This document shows positions 51,898-59,811 of a DNA stretch of 64,000 nucleotides, piece after piece. Position 1 is the first letter of the stretch, and every line of letters starts with the position of its first letter. A model generated the notes under the pieces. The model saw nothing but the letters and a program-made list of their open reading frames with translations. It searched no databases and was not told where the DNA came from. The stretch is from CAZECE01 sp964510525 (GTDB lineage: Bacteria; Pseudomonadota; Gammaproteobacteria; Pseudomonadales; JANQJO01): positions 1 through 64,000 of the forward strand of contig CAZECE010000071.1 of NCBI GenBank assembly GCA_964510525.1, in the 5' to 3' direction. The translations under genes and the position numbers were made by a program.

Positions 51898-53178
51898 TTA
51901 TTGATCTGATCGATCATCTAATGTATCTGAATGGCCCAGCAATAACTGACGCGCATTGGCCAACGCATCTACGTGACCCCGTTCCGCCAATTTACGCATT
52001 TCAACCGTTGGGGCATGCATGATTTTATTAATCAAGTCGTGACCGTAGCGTTTCAGTACTTCTTCGGGCGATCGCCCTTGCTCCAATGCTTTAGTCGCTT
52101 TTGCTATCTCAGATTGGGCTAACGCCTCTAAGCTGTCGCGATAAGCCCGCACCACCTCAGATGCTTGCCAGGTTTGCACAGCATGACGGTATTCACTGGC
52201 TTTATGGGCCACCAGAGTTTCAGCCGCTTCTGCCGCACTGAGACGTTGTGCTTTATGATCCGATATAACCGACTGCAAATCATCCACGGTATAAACAAAC
52301 ACATTAGCAATCTCATCCACTGCCGGCTCAACATCCCGAGGAACAGCCAAATCAATCACAAACATCGACTCGTATTTACGCTGCTTCATGGCCTTTTCAA
52401 CGATCCCTTTACCCACGATAGGCACTGGACTGCCCGTACAACTCACCACAATATCCGCATCAGGCAGCTGGTTGGCCAAGTCTTCTAACACCAATGCCTC
52501 ACCACCCACCTTATCCGCCAAACGTTGTGCACGCTCCAATGTGCGATTCACCACCTTCATTTGACAAACGCCCGCCGACTTAAAGTGCATCGCGACCAAC
52601 TCAATGGTCTCACCAGCCCCCACCAAAAGAGCCTTTTTTTCACTCAAATGATTAAAAATTCGTTTGGCCAGCAACACAGACGTAGACGCCACAGACACAG
52701 GGTTAACACCAATATCCGTTTCGGTTCGAACTTGTTTTGCGACTCGAAAGCCAAAATCAAATAAATGACGTAAATTACGGCCCAAGGTCCCCTGCTGTTC
52801 CGCCTGCTGATACGCTTCTTTGATTTGACCTAAAATCTGTGGTTCACCGACCACCATGGAATCTAAGCCACTGGCCACTCTTAGCAAATGCTTTACCGCT
52901 ACTTCATCTGAGAATTCGTAGGTTAACGCTTTTAACTGCCGGACACTGCCACGCCTGATATCACTCCACCAGCCCAGAAGGTGATCCGTTTTAAGCCGAT
53001 TGACCTTCAAGTAAAACTCAACGCGATTGCACGTTGAAACAATAGCGGTTTCATCCACCCACTGCTGCGACTGAAGCTCACTAAGGAGATCGGGCATTTG
53101 CTCAGGCAAAAATACCCACTGCTCCCGCTCATCTATCGGAGCCGTTTTATGGCTCAACCCTAAAGTCAATAACGTCAT
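51898..53178 (-). CDS. hemA: Glutamyl-tRNA reductase HemA
   Basis: 426 residues. The catalytic Cys is in IVSTCNRVEFYL (about residue 50). The N-terminal GLSHKTAPIDERE, the NADPH-binding VGAGETIELVA and the C-terminal dimerisation helix are all present. It reduces glutamyl-tRNA to glutamate-1-semialdehyde, the first step of haem synthesis. It diverges from the TPR lipoprotein gene across 90 bases. Confidence 0.97.
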   Translation of the reverse strand: MTLLTLGLSHKTAPIDEREQWVFLPEQMPDLLSELQSQQWVDETAIVSTCNRVEFYLKVNRLKTDHLLGWWSDIRRGSVRQLKALTYEFSDEVAVKHLLRVASGLDSMVVGEPQILGQIKEAYQQAEQQGTLGRNLRHLFDFGFRVAKQVRTETDIGVNPVSVASTSVLLAKRIFNHLSEKKALLVGAGETIELVAMHFKSAGVCQMKVVNRTLERAQRLADKVGGEALVLEDLANQLPDADIVVSCTGSPVPIVGKGIVEKAMKQRKYESMFVIDLAVPRDVEPAVDEIANVFVYTVDDLQSVISDHKAQRLSAAEAAETLVAHKASEYRHAVQTWQASEVVRAYRDSLEALAQSEIAKATKALEQGRSPEEVLKRYGHDLINKIMHAPTVEMRKLAERGHVDALANARQLLLGHSDTLDDRSDQ

Positions 53179-53268
53179 AATTCTGGAAGTATTTCTACGC
53201 TGTTGGTATTAACTCCGCTATTATTAAGCAGACAGTTATAGCTCAATCAAACAACTATTAGGTTAAGA

Positions 53269-55134
53269 ATGAATCCATTACTAACAATCATTTTAGTACT
53301 GATGGTGTTAATGAGTGGCTGCCAAACGGCCCCTCAATCAGAATCCAACCGTCTTTCAACTAAAAACACCCAAGATAACGCTCAAGAAAGTGTAAAAAAC
53401 AAACAAAAGCAACCAAAAAACATCACCATTAAATCGGGTAGCCTTAAATCTAGCGAGCCCTCTTCAGATCTAACAATAACGTCAAACCCGAGATTAAAAG
53501 CAAATTTAGAGCAGAAATCGACGGCCGTTAAAGCTCCCGACCTGGAAGCGGAATCTTTATACGACCTTCTGACAGCAGAATTAGCTGGCAAACAAAATCG
53601 GTTGGATATTACGCTAGGCAACTACTTGAAACAAGCACATAAGACCCGCGACCCACAGATTGTTCGACGTACTACCCGAATTGCTCGCTTCATGAAAGCG
53701 CATCAAGCCACACTGGATGCCGCCAAACTTTGGGTCGAAATTGAACCCAACAATGAAGAGGCCTTGCAAACCCTGACCATGCAATTGGTTCAAAAAGGCG
53801 ATTTTGAAACCGCCTTTTTATACATAGATCGTTTAATTGACAACCAAGCAACCGCTAACTTTGATTTCCTCGTCGTTCAAGTGAATCAACTGCCTATTCA
53901 ACGTCGTACAGAAGTCTTGAAAGCATTTGACACGCTGCTCGATAAGCACCCAAAAAACCCGCAACTTTGGCTAACAAAAGCGCTTATTCTGCAACAAAAT
54001 GATCAACTGAAAGACGCGTTAAAAGCAGCGCAATTAAGTTTAGAAATCGAATCCAGCTACATTGCCGCCAGTATTTTAGAAGCCAATTTACTCAATCAAC
54101 TCGGCAAAACAGATACGGCAATCAAAAAACTGAAAAGCACTGTTAAGAAAAATCCGGATCATAAACAGCTAACCATCGTATACGCACGACTCCTCATACA
54201 AACGGATCAGCTCAAAGCAGCGCAAGCCCAGTTTGCCAGCCTAGTAAAAAAGAACCCTGACGATGACGACCTTGTACTTTCTATGGCGTTACTCTCTTGG
54301 GAAAACAAACTCAACAAACAAGCCAAAAAATACCTTGAAACACTGATCTCTGAAGGCCGCAAGGTCGACACAGCGCACCTCTATCTGGCTCAAATATACG
54401 AAGATGAACAGAACAATGAGCAGGCCATCAAGCATTACCAACAAATCTCATTGGGCCCATTGTTTGCTAACTCTCAAATTGCACTGGCGGCACTGCAACA
54501 GCGTGACAATAAAATGCCAGACGCTAGACAAACACTAGCAGCAGCCCGATCTTTGTTGCCTCAACAAGCCATCAATTTTTATGCCGCAGAAGCCGAACTT
54601 CTGGATAAAGACGCTCAAACAGACGCCGCGTTTAAGCTGCTTGGTGAAGCCTTATTGGAGTTTCCAAATGACACCAGCCTTCTTTACTCCAGGGCGATGC
54701 TGCATGAACAAAATGACCATTTAGCTGCGATGGAAAAAGACTTGAGAAAAATTCTGGCCATCAAACCCAACAGTGCGCTTGCACTCAATGCCTTGGGTTA
54801 TACCCTAGCAGACCGGACCGAGCGCTTTGATGAAGCCTTAGACTTAATCAGCAAAGCCCTTTCCATTAAACCGAATGACCCCGCCATTTTAGACAGCATG
54901 GGCTGGGTGCACTTCAAACTCAACAATCATCAAGTGGCCTTACAGTATTTGCAGAAAGCCTATCAAATGCTCAAAGATCATGAAATTGCCGCTCACTTAG
55001 GTGAAGTCCTTTGGCAGTCCGGCAAAGAAAAGCAAGCCAAGCGCATTTGGCGAGAAGGCCTTAAAAACACCCCAGAAAGCACTCCTTTAACATCAACCCT
55101 GCAGCGACTCTGGCCAGAAGGCATCAAACCTTAG
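53269..55134 (+). CDS. TPR-repeat outer-membrane lipoprotein
   Basis: 621 residues. A lipoprotein signal peptide ends at Cys18 in LMSGCQ, and a charged disordered region (about 20-95) follows. At least ten tetratricopeptide repeats come next, such as KDALKAAQLSLEIESSYIAA, ALNALGYTLADRTERFDEA and ILDSMGWVHFKLNNHQVA. The same gene stands between hemA and lolB in Pseudomonas. It probably forms protein-binding scaffolds at the outer membrane, with the exact role unknown. AGGTTAAGA precedes the ATG. Confidence 0.9.
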   Translation: MNPLLTIILVLMVLMSGCQTAPQSESNRLSTKNTQDNAQESVKNKQKQPKNITIKSGSLKSSEPSSDLTITSNPRLKANLEQKSTAVKAPDLEAESLYDLLTAELAGKQNRLDITLGNYLKQAHKTRDPQIVRRTTRIARFMKAHQATLDAAKLWVEIEPNNEEALQTLTMQLVQKGDFETAFLYIDRLIDNQATANFDFLVVQVNQLPIQRRTEVLKAFDTLLDKHPKNPQLWLTKALILQQNDQLKDALKAAQLSLEIESSYIAASILEANLLNQLGKTDTAIKKLKSTVKKNPDHKQLTIVYARLLIQTDQLKAAQAQFASLVKKNPDDDDLVLSMALLSWENKLNKQAKKYLETLISEGRKVDTAHLYLAQIYEDEQNNEQAIKHYQQISLGPLFANSQIALAALQQRDNKMPDARQTLAAARSLLPQQAINFYAAEAELLDKDAQTDAAFKLLGEALLEFPNDTSLLYSRAMLHEQNDHLAAMEKDLRKILAIKPNSALALNALGYTLADRTERFDEALDLISKALSIKPNDPAILDSMGWVHFKLNNHQVALQYLQKAYQMLKDHEIAAHLGEVLWQSGKEKQAKRIWREGLKNTPESTPLTSTLQRLWPEGIKP

Positions 55135-55135
55135 C

Positions 55136-55855
55136 GTGCTAGCCACCTCACCCTCACTCCAATCTAACTTGTTTAGGTTTCGTGTCTTTCGTAGGCTCGT
55201 CATCCTGACGTCGATCTTGGCTCTCACTAACTGCACTCAGATACCTACAAAACAAACAAGTACGCTGACCAAAGAGCAGCAGCACTATCTAAACACCCAA
55301 AACCAATTACGCACAAACATAAAAACGTGGGCGCTAGTAGGTAAAACCTCGACCCAAATCAAACCCAAAAAACGCGTCATCGCCTTGGTCAATTGGCAGC
55401 AACAAGCAAAGCAAATTTACCAAGTAATCATTCAAGGCCCATTGGGAGCAGGCAGGATTCAGCTTAGCAGTGAAACGAACCCAAACACAGGCGAACACCA
55501 GGTTCGTTTGACGACCCAAAAAAACGAATTAATCACCACCACCCCTCAGCAAACTCTTCACCAAGAGACAGGATTAAACCTGCCGATTAACGCACTGCCC
55601 TGGTGGTTAAAAGGTTTACCAGAACCCAGCGTGATCCACACCATTACTAAAAGCCAGCCCAGTGGCCTGACCGAGCGCTTTTCTCAACACAACTGGACCA
55701 TCCGCTACGCCGAGTTTACCCAAGTACAAACACCTGAAGGAACACCCGTTTTTTTGCCCAAAAAAGTCTATCTCGACGGACAAAAAGCCGGCAACACCGT
55801 TTCGATGAAATGGGTTATTACTCAGTGGGACGTTTCGTTCACCGATCCAATCTGA
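55136..55855 (+). CDS. lolB: Outer-membrane lipoprotein receptor LolB
   Basis: 239 residues with a lipobox LALTNCTQ (Cys33) after a long basic signal region, and the LolB half-barrel with the conserved W-rich stretch LPINALPWWLKGLPEP. LolB takes lipoproteins from LolA and places them in the outer membrane. The start is a GTG at 55136, one base after the upstream stop, so translation is coupled. The gene's 3' end overlaps rfbD antisense by 34 bases. ispE, the usual next gene, is absent. Confidence 0.88.
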   Translation: MLATSPSLQSNLFRFRVFRRLVILTSILALTNCTQIPTKQTSTLTKEQQHYLNTQNQLRTNIKTWALVGKTSTQIKPKKRVIALVNWQQQAKQIYQVIIQGPLGAGRIQLSSETNPNTGEHQVRLTTQKNELITTTPQQTLHQETGLNLPINALPWWLKGLPEPSVIHTITKSQPSGLTERFSQHNWTIRYAEFTQVQTPEGTPVFLPKKVYLDGQKAGNTVSMKWVITQWDVSFTDPI

Positions 55856-56763
55856 GCAGACACTCGCTCAGCAATCACAGCACGCAACGCTCGACGCCAA
55901 TGACGTGGCGCACGCCCCAGTATCTCAATCGTCTCTGACTTATCCAACACACTGTAAGCAGGACGTTTAGCCGGTGTGGGAAAATGTTCTGTGGTGACCG
56001 GCTCAATCAAGGCCCTATTCATCAGCAACTTAGCCGCCGTCGCCTCTTCTTGAATCGCCACGGCAAAATCGTACCAACTGGCCACACCAGCGTCCGTCCA
56101 ATGCTGAATGCCCGACACCTGAGGTTGCTCAACCAAATGCCAAAGCGCATCGGCCATATCCAGCGCCGAGGTAGGACTTCCAACTTGATCACATACCACG
56201 CGTAACTGAGGTTTTTCGGCCATCAGTTTCAGCATGGTATTCAAAAAGTTTTTACCCAAATTTGAATACAACCAAGCCGTACGCACCACGGTCCAATCCA
56301 AATCTTTGTAGCGCATCAACTGCTGCTCACCGGCCAATTTACTGGCACCGTAAACGTTAATGGGACTGGTGTGGTCGGTTAAGCGCATCGGCACAGAGGA
56401 CTGCCCTGAAAAAACATAATCAGTCGAGACATGAATTAAGCGCGCCTTTATGCGCTCACAAACCTCAGCCAACACACCAACAGCACGGCCATTGACCTCA
56501 AAGGCCAAAGACTCTGCCTGCTCAGCATGATCAACCGCCGTATAAGCGGCCGTGTTGATCACCACCTGAGGTTTGAATGCTTCCAGCTGACTCGCGACCA
56601 GGGCCGCATCCAGCAAATCAAACTCAGGTAAATCAAACCCCTTCACCTCATAGATCGATTCTGAGCCATTAGCGGAAGCATGGCTTAGCAAATGCTGACC
56701 TAACTGACCATTGGCCCCTAAGATGGCAACTTTTGGCTTATTAAACTCTTTTACCAGACTCAC
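55822..56763 (-). CDS. rfbD: dTDP-4-dehydrorhamnose reductase RfbD (RmlD)
   Basis: 313 residues of the extended short-chain dehydrogenase family: NAD(P)-binding ILGANGQLGQHLL, VINTAAYTAVDHAE, the STDYVF strand, and the catalytic YGASKLAGE. It makes dTDP-L-rhamnose from the product of RfbC, which is encoded just upstream. Its 3' end overlaps lolB on the other strand. Confidence 0.94.
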   Translation of the reverse strand: MSLVKEFNKPKVAILGANGQLGQHLLSHASANGSESIYEVKGFDLPEFDLLDAALVASQLEAFKPQVVINTAAYTAVDHAEQAESLAFEVNGRAVGVLAEVCERIKARLIHVSTDYVFSGQSSVPMRLTDHTSPINVYGASKLAGEQQLMRYKDLDWTVVRTAWLYSNLGKNFLNTMLKLMAEKPQLRVVCDQVGSPTSALDMADALWHLVEQPQVSGIQHWTDAGVASWYDFAVAIQEEATAAKLLMNRALIEPVTTEHFPTPAKRPAYSVLDKSETIEILGRAPRHWRRALRAVIAERVSAQIGSVNETSH

Positions 56764-56802
56764 GATGCAACCCTCTTCACTGCTAAATACGGTATCTTTT
56801 CT

Positions 56803-56830
56803 GTTAGTTCTTCGTAGTTATTTCTTCGTA
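56803..56830. repeat. 14-bp tandem duplication between rfbC and rfbD
   Basis: GTTAGTTCTTCGTA (56803-56816) and GTTATTTCTTCGTA (56817-56830) differ at one base. They fill the spacer after the rfbC stop. Confidence 0.7.
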
Positions 56831-56834
56831 AAAT

Positions 56835-57380
56835 TTATATAGGCGTACAATCGGAAAACGCACACCCTTGTAAATCTTTAGGGGAGACATTGGGAACTTG
56901 GCCATTCAGAGGCCAATCGATCGCCAAGTCAGCGTCATCCCATAAAATGCCTTGCTCCAAATCGGGCGCATAGACATCCGTGCATTTATAAACCACTTCG
57001 GCTTCGGGCGTTAACGTATAAAACCCGTGTGCAAAACCTGCCGGAATCCAGAGCTGGTTTTTTTGCTCAGCACTTAAAGTCAACGCAACCCACTGACCAT
57101 AAGTTGAAGAAGCCTTACGAATATCGACCGCAACATCCCAAATTTCCCCACGAATGCAACGCACCAGTTTACCCTGCATTTGCGGCGCTAACTGATAATG
57201 CAAACCTCGTAACACACCTTGAGTAGAAAAGCTGTGATTGTCCTGCACGAAGATATCAGGAAGGCCCAGTTCAGCAAACTTAGGCTGATGATAGGTTTCC
57301 ATGAAAAAACCCCGCTCATCGCCCCAAACTTTGGGAATGATTTCAATCACATCAGGTATTTTGGTGGGTTTAAACTCCAT
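56835..57380 (-). CDS. rfbC: dTDP-4-dehydrorhamnose 3,5-epimerase RfbC (RmlC)
   Basis: 181 residues, a cupin with WGDERGFFMETYH, the catalytic His in GVLRGLHYQ, GEIWDVAVDIRK, WIPAGFAHGFYTL and the catalytic Tyr region VVYKCTD. It epimerises C3 and C5 of the dTDP-keto sugar. rfbA and rfbB are not in the window, so the first steps must be encoded elsewhere. Confidence 0.95.
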   Translation of the reverse strand: MEFKPTKIPDVIEIIPKVWGDERGFFMETYHQPKFAELGLPDIFVQDNHSFSTQGVLRGLHYQLAPQMQGKLVRCIRGEIWDVAVDIRKASSTYGQWVALTLSAEQKNQLWIPAGFAHGFYTLTPEAEVVYKCTDVYAPDLEQGILWDDADLAIDWPLNGQVPNVSPKDLQGCAFSDCTPI

Positions 57381-57407
57381 GCGCTTATTCTCTCTTAATA
57401 ATCTTTC

Positions 57408-58826
57408 TTAATTTCGCCCATATTCATCAACAAAACGCACAATATCATCTTCACCCAAGTAGGCGCCGGTTTGCACTTCAATAATCTCAAGAGGGATTAA
57501 TCCAGGGTTCGCCAAGCGGTGCTTTACACCCAGCGGAATATACGTCGATTGATCTTCCGTCAACATGACCACTTCATCATCTCGCGTAATCTCAGCAGTA
57601 CCCTTTACCACCACCCAGTGCTCAGCGCGGTGATAGTGCATCTGCAAAGACAGTTGCGCTCCAGGCTTCACCTGAATGCGCTTTACTTGAAATCGTTCAC
57701 ATGCACAAATCGACTCATACCAACCCCAAGGTCGATAAACGCGTTGATGATGATGGGTTTCATAACGCTCATCAGAATCCAGCAAGCCAACAATTTGCTT
57801 AACCTGCTGGGAGGCTTTCATATCAGCAACCAACACCGCATCCGCTGTTTCCACCACCACAGTATCTTTCAAGCCAATGGTAGCGACCAAGCGCGAATCC
57901 GCTCGAACCAAACAGTTTTCACTCTCTATCGTTCGCACGTCACCCAAGATAGAGTTGCCATCAGCGTCCTTAGGCAACTCTGCCGCAACCGAATGCCAAC
58001 TGCCCACATCACTCCAATGCCCTGAAAGCCCAACAACCGCCGCTTTTTCAGTGGATTCCATCACTGCATAATCAATCGACTCGCTGCGTACTTCAGAAAA
58101 AGCATCCGCATCAACGCGTATAAAGTCTCGATCTTGCTCACACCGAGCAAACGCTTGCTCAGTGCCAACGGCGATGTCTTCCGCATAGCGGTTTAATTCA
58201 GACAAATAAACAGCCGGGCTTAGTAAAAACATCCCACTGTTCCAGTAATACCCTCCCTTAGATACATACCCTTCCGCGGTTTTTAGATCGGGTTTTTCGA
58301 CAAATTGTTGTACTTCCCAGGCTTGAGGCTGATTCTTTATCGCGGTTCCGGCTTGGATATAACCAAAGCCAGTTTCAGGTCGCATCGGTTCAATACCAAA
58401 GGTGACTATGCAACCATCCTGCGATAACTGAAGACCGGTTTGAACCGCCTGCGCAAACACCTTAGTATCCTGCAAGGTTTGATCCGACGGCAACACCAAC
58501 AACGAGGTATCGCTTCTGCCATTTTTCTCGGCCCAAAGTGCAGCCAAGGCAATCGCTGCGGCCGTATTCCGCCCGCAGGGTTCTAACAAAATATGCGCTT
58601 TGCATTCAAGTTGATTCAACTGCTCAGCGACTATAAAACGATTATTTTCACCACAAATGACCAACAGTTCTCCCACCCCAGGTAAAGCCTGAGCGCGTTG
58701 AACCGTTTGCTGGAATAAGCTCAACTCATCATCCAATAAGCTGATGAATTGCTTTGGGTAGCCTTTTCGAGACAATGGCCACAGACGTGTCCCACTACCT
58801 CCTGCCAAAATAACCGGTGTTAACAT
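57408..58826 (-). CDS. manC: Mannose-1-phosphate guanylyltransferase / mannose-6-phosphate isomerase ManC
   Basis: 472 residues. The nucleotidyltransferase domain begins MLTPVILAGGSGTRLWPLSR and contains FVEKPD; the C-terminal type II isomerase cupin has QMHYHRAEHWVVVKGTA and GEDDIVRFVD. It supplies GDP-mannose for surface polysaccharide. The ATG at 58826 has AGGA about 11 bases upstream; longer in-frame starts (58838, 58853, 58898) are poorer. It precedes rfbC by 27 bases. Confidence 0.94.
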   Translation of the reverse strand: MLTPVILAGGSGTRLWPLSRKGYPKQFISLLDDELSLFQQTVQRAQALPGVGELLVICGENNRFIVAEQLNQLECKAHILLEPCGRNTAAAIALAALWAEKNGRSDTSLLVLPSDQTLQDTKVFAQAVQTGLQLSQDGCIVTFGIEPMRPETGFGYIQAGTAIKNQPQAWEVQQFVEKPDLKTAEGYVSKGGYYWNSGMFLLSPAVYLSELNRYAEDIAVGTEQAFARCEQDRDFIRVDADAFSEVRSESIDYAVMESTEKAAVVGLSGHWSDVGSWHSVAAELPKDADGNSILGDVRTIESENCLVRADSRLVATIGLKDTVVVETADAVLVADMKASQQVKQIVGLLDSDERYETHHHQRVYRPWGWYESICACERFQVKRIQVKPGAQLSLQMHYHRAEHWVVVKGTAEITRDDEVVMLTEDQSTYIPLGVKHRLANPGLIPLEIIEVQTGAYLGEDDIVRFVDEYGRN

Positions 58827-58966
58827 CTTAAATACCATCCTGCTGGTCGACATAATCAAGGTGCGGACTTTAACATGAATATTTGCAGGCCGGAACAAAG
58901 CCAGATCACAGAGGATAGTAAGCGGATTTTGGGCGGATTTTGGTATGCTAGTTTGTGTTACGTTTT

Positions 58967-59638
58967 TTATTCTTCATCACTTAATTTTTTCAGTCTAAAG
59001 GATTCTTCATCCAAAAATAGCTGAATTTCTGCTTGAGAATAAAACAAGTCTGACCTCCCTTCAGGGGTGAAATTAGGCACTTCGTAGACTTCATTATGGG
59101 ATAGAAACAGCACCGTTTTAGTGTCTTTCAGTAATTTTTGAGCCATATCAGAAGGATAAGGGTTTGATTCAAGACCTTGATAAGGCCTTTTAAAATTGAA
59201 AATATCGTTCAATCTGGCGCGTTCAATTACTTTAAAAATATATCGGCGCACTTGTACTTGATCGAAGGCTTCACCATGGCCACATTTGCTTTCTAGTTGA
59301 CAGGTGAATTCTGAAACAACCTTACGCCTGATTTGATCGTCAGACCCCAACGCTTGGTATGTTTTAAGGGACTCGATTCGGCCAAAATCAACACTTTCTG
59401 GCAAATCAGAGCTTGAATCAGGCATGCGAGAAATCGACTTACTATTGGGTACAACTTTCCTAGTGTTAGACACTTTCCCTGAATCAGCAGGGCCACCAGG
59501 GATGATTTCTTTAAGGCAAGAGCTCCAAAAAAAATCCGGCAATAACACATCTTCATGAGTACTACTTGTTTCTTTATGAGTACTACTTGTTTTATTTCGA
59601 AGAACATTTCCTTGATGAGGATCACCGGACACATTCAT
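58967..59638 (-). CDS. Hypothetical protein with tandem heptapeptide, no recognised family
   Basis: 223 residues, soluble and charged, with no signal peptide. The first ~95 residues are low in complexity and contain a duplicated heptapeptide TSSTHKE/TSSTHED. The remainder looks folded and helical: SDDQIRRKVVSEFTCQLESK, VRRYIFKVIERARLNDIFNF, then LLKDTKTVLFLSHNEVYEVP. No domain is recognised. The ATG at 59638 has AAGG eight bases upstream; a GTG at 59647 lies too close to it. It stands between manC and the divergent uup gene. It may be a lineage-specific gene. Confidence 0.6.
   Translation of the reverse strand: MNVSGDPHQGNVLRNKTSSTHKETSSTHEDVLLPDFFWSSCLKEIIPGGPADSGKVSNTRKVVPNSKSISRMPDSSSDLPESVDFGRIESLKTYQALGSDDQIRRKVVSEFTCQLESKCGHGEAFDQVQVRRYIFKVIERARLNDIFNFKRPYQGLESNPYPSDMAQKLLKDTKTVLFLSHNEVYEVPNFTPEGRSDLFYSQAEIQLFLDEESFRLKKLSDEE
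59551..59592. repeat. 21-bp in-frame tandem duplication
   Basis: Two 21-base units (59551-59571 and 59572-59592) with the shared core ATGAGTACTACTTGTTT differ at one base. Because 21 is divisible by three, the host gene stays in frame and gains a repeated heptapeptide. Confidence 0.8.
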
Positions 59639-59728
59639 ACTGCACACCTTACAACCACACCTATCAAAACTGGTGCAAAATTACGCATTTCCCTTGTTTT
59701 TTTCAAGTGTTTTATTTGATCCCTTGGA

Positions 59729-59734
59729 TATAAT
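59729..59734 (+). promoter_or_regulatory. Possible -10 element for uup
   Basis: TATAAT lies 78 bases before the uup start. No good -35 is seen at 16-18 bases spacing, so the call rests on the -10 match alone. Confidence 0.3.
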
Positions 59735-59811
59735 GCTGCCTGAATAACTGCAGCAATATAGATAAACTCAACAACCCCATCGACAGCTCATTACTAAATA
59801 CTTTATCAGCC

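Noticed and set aside
57519..58025. 168-residue open frame antisense to manC
   Set aside because: Wholly inside a well-supported gene, with atypical His/Arg/Ile-rich composition.
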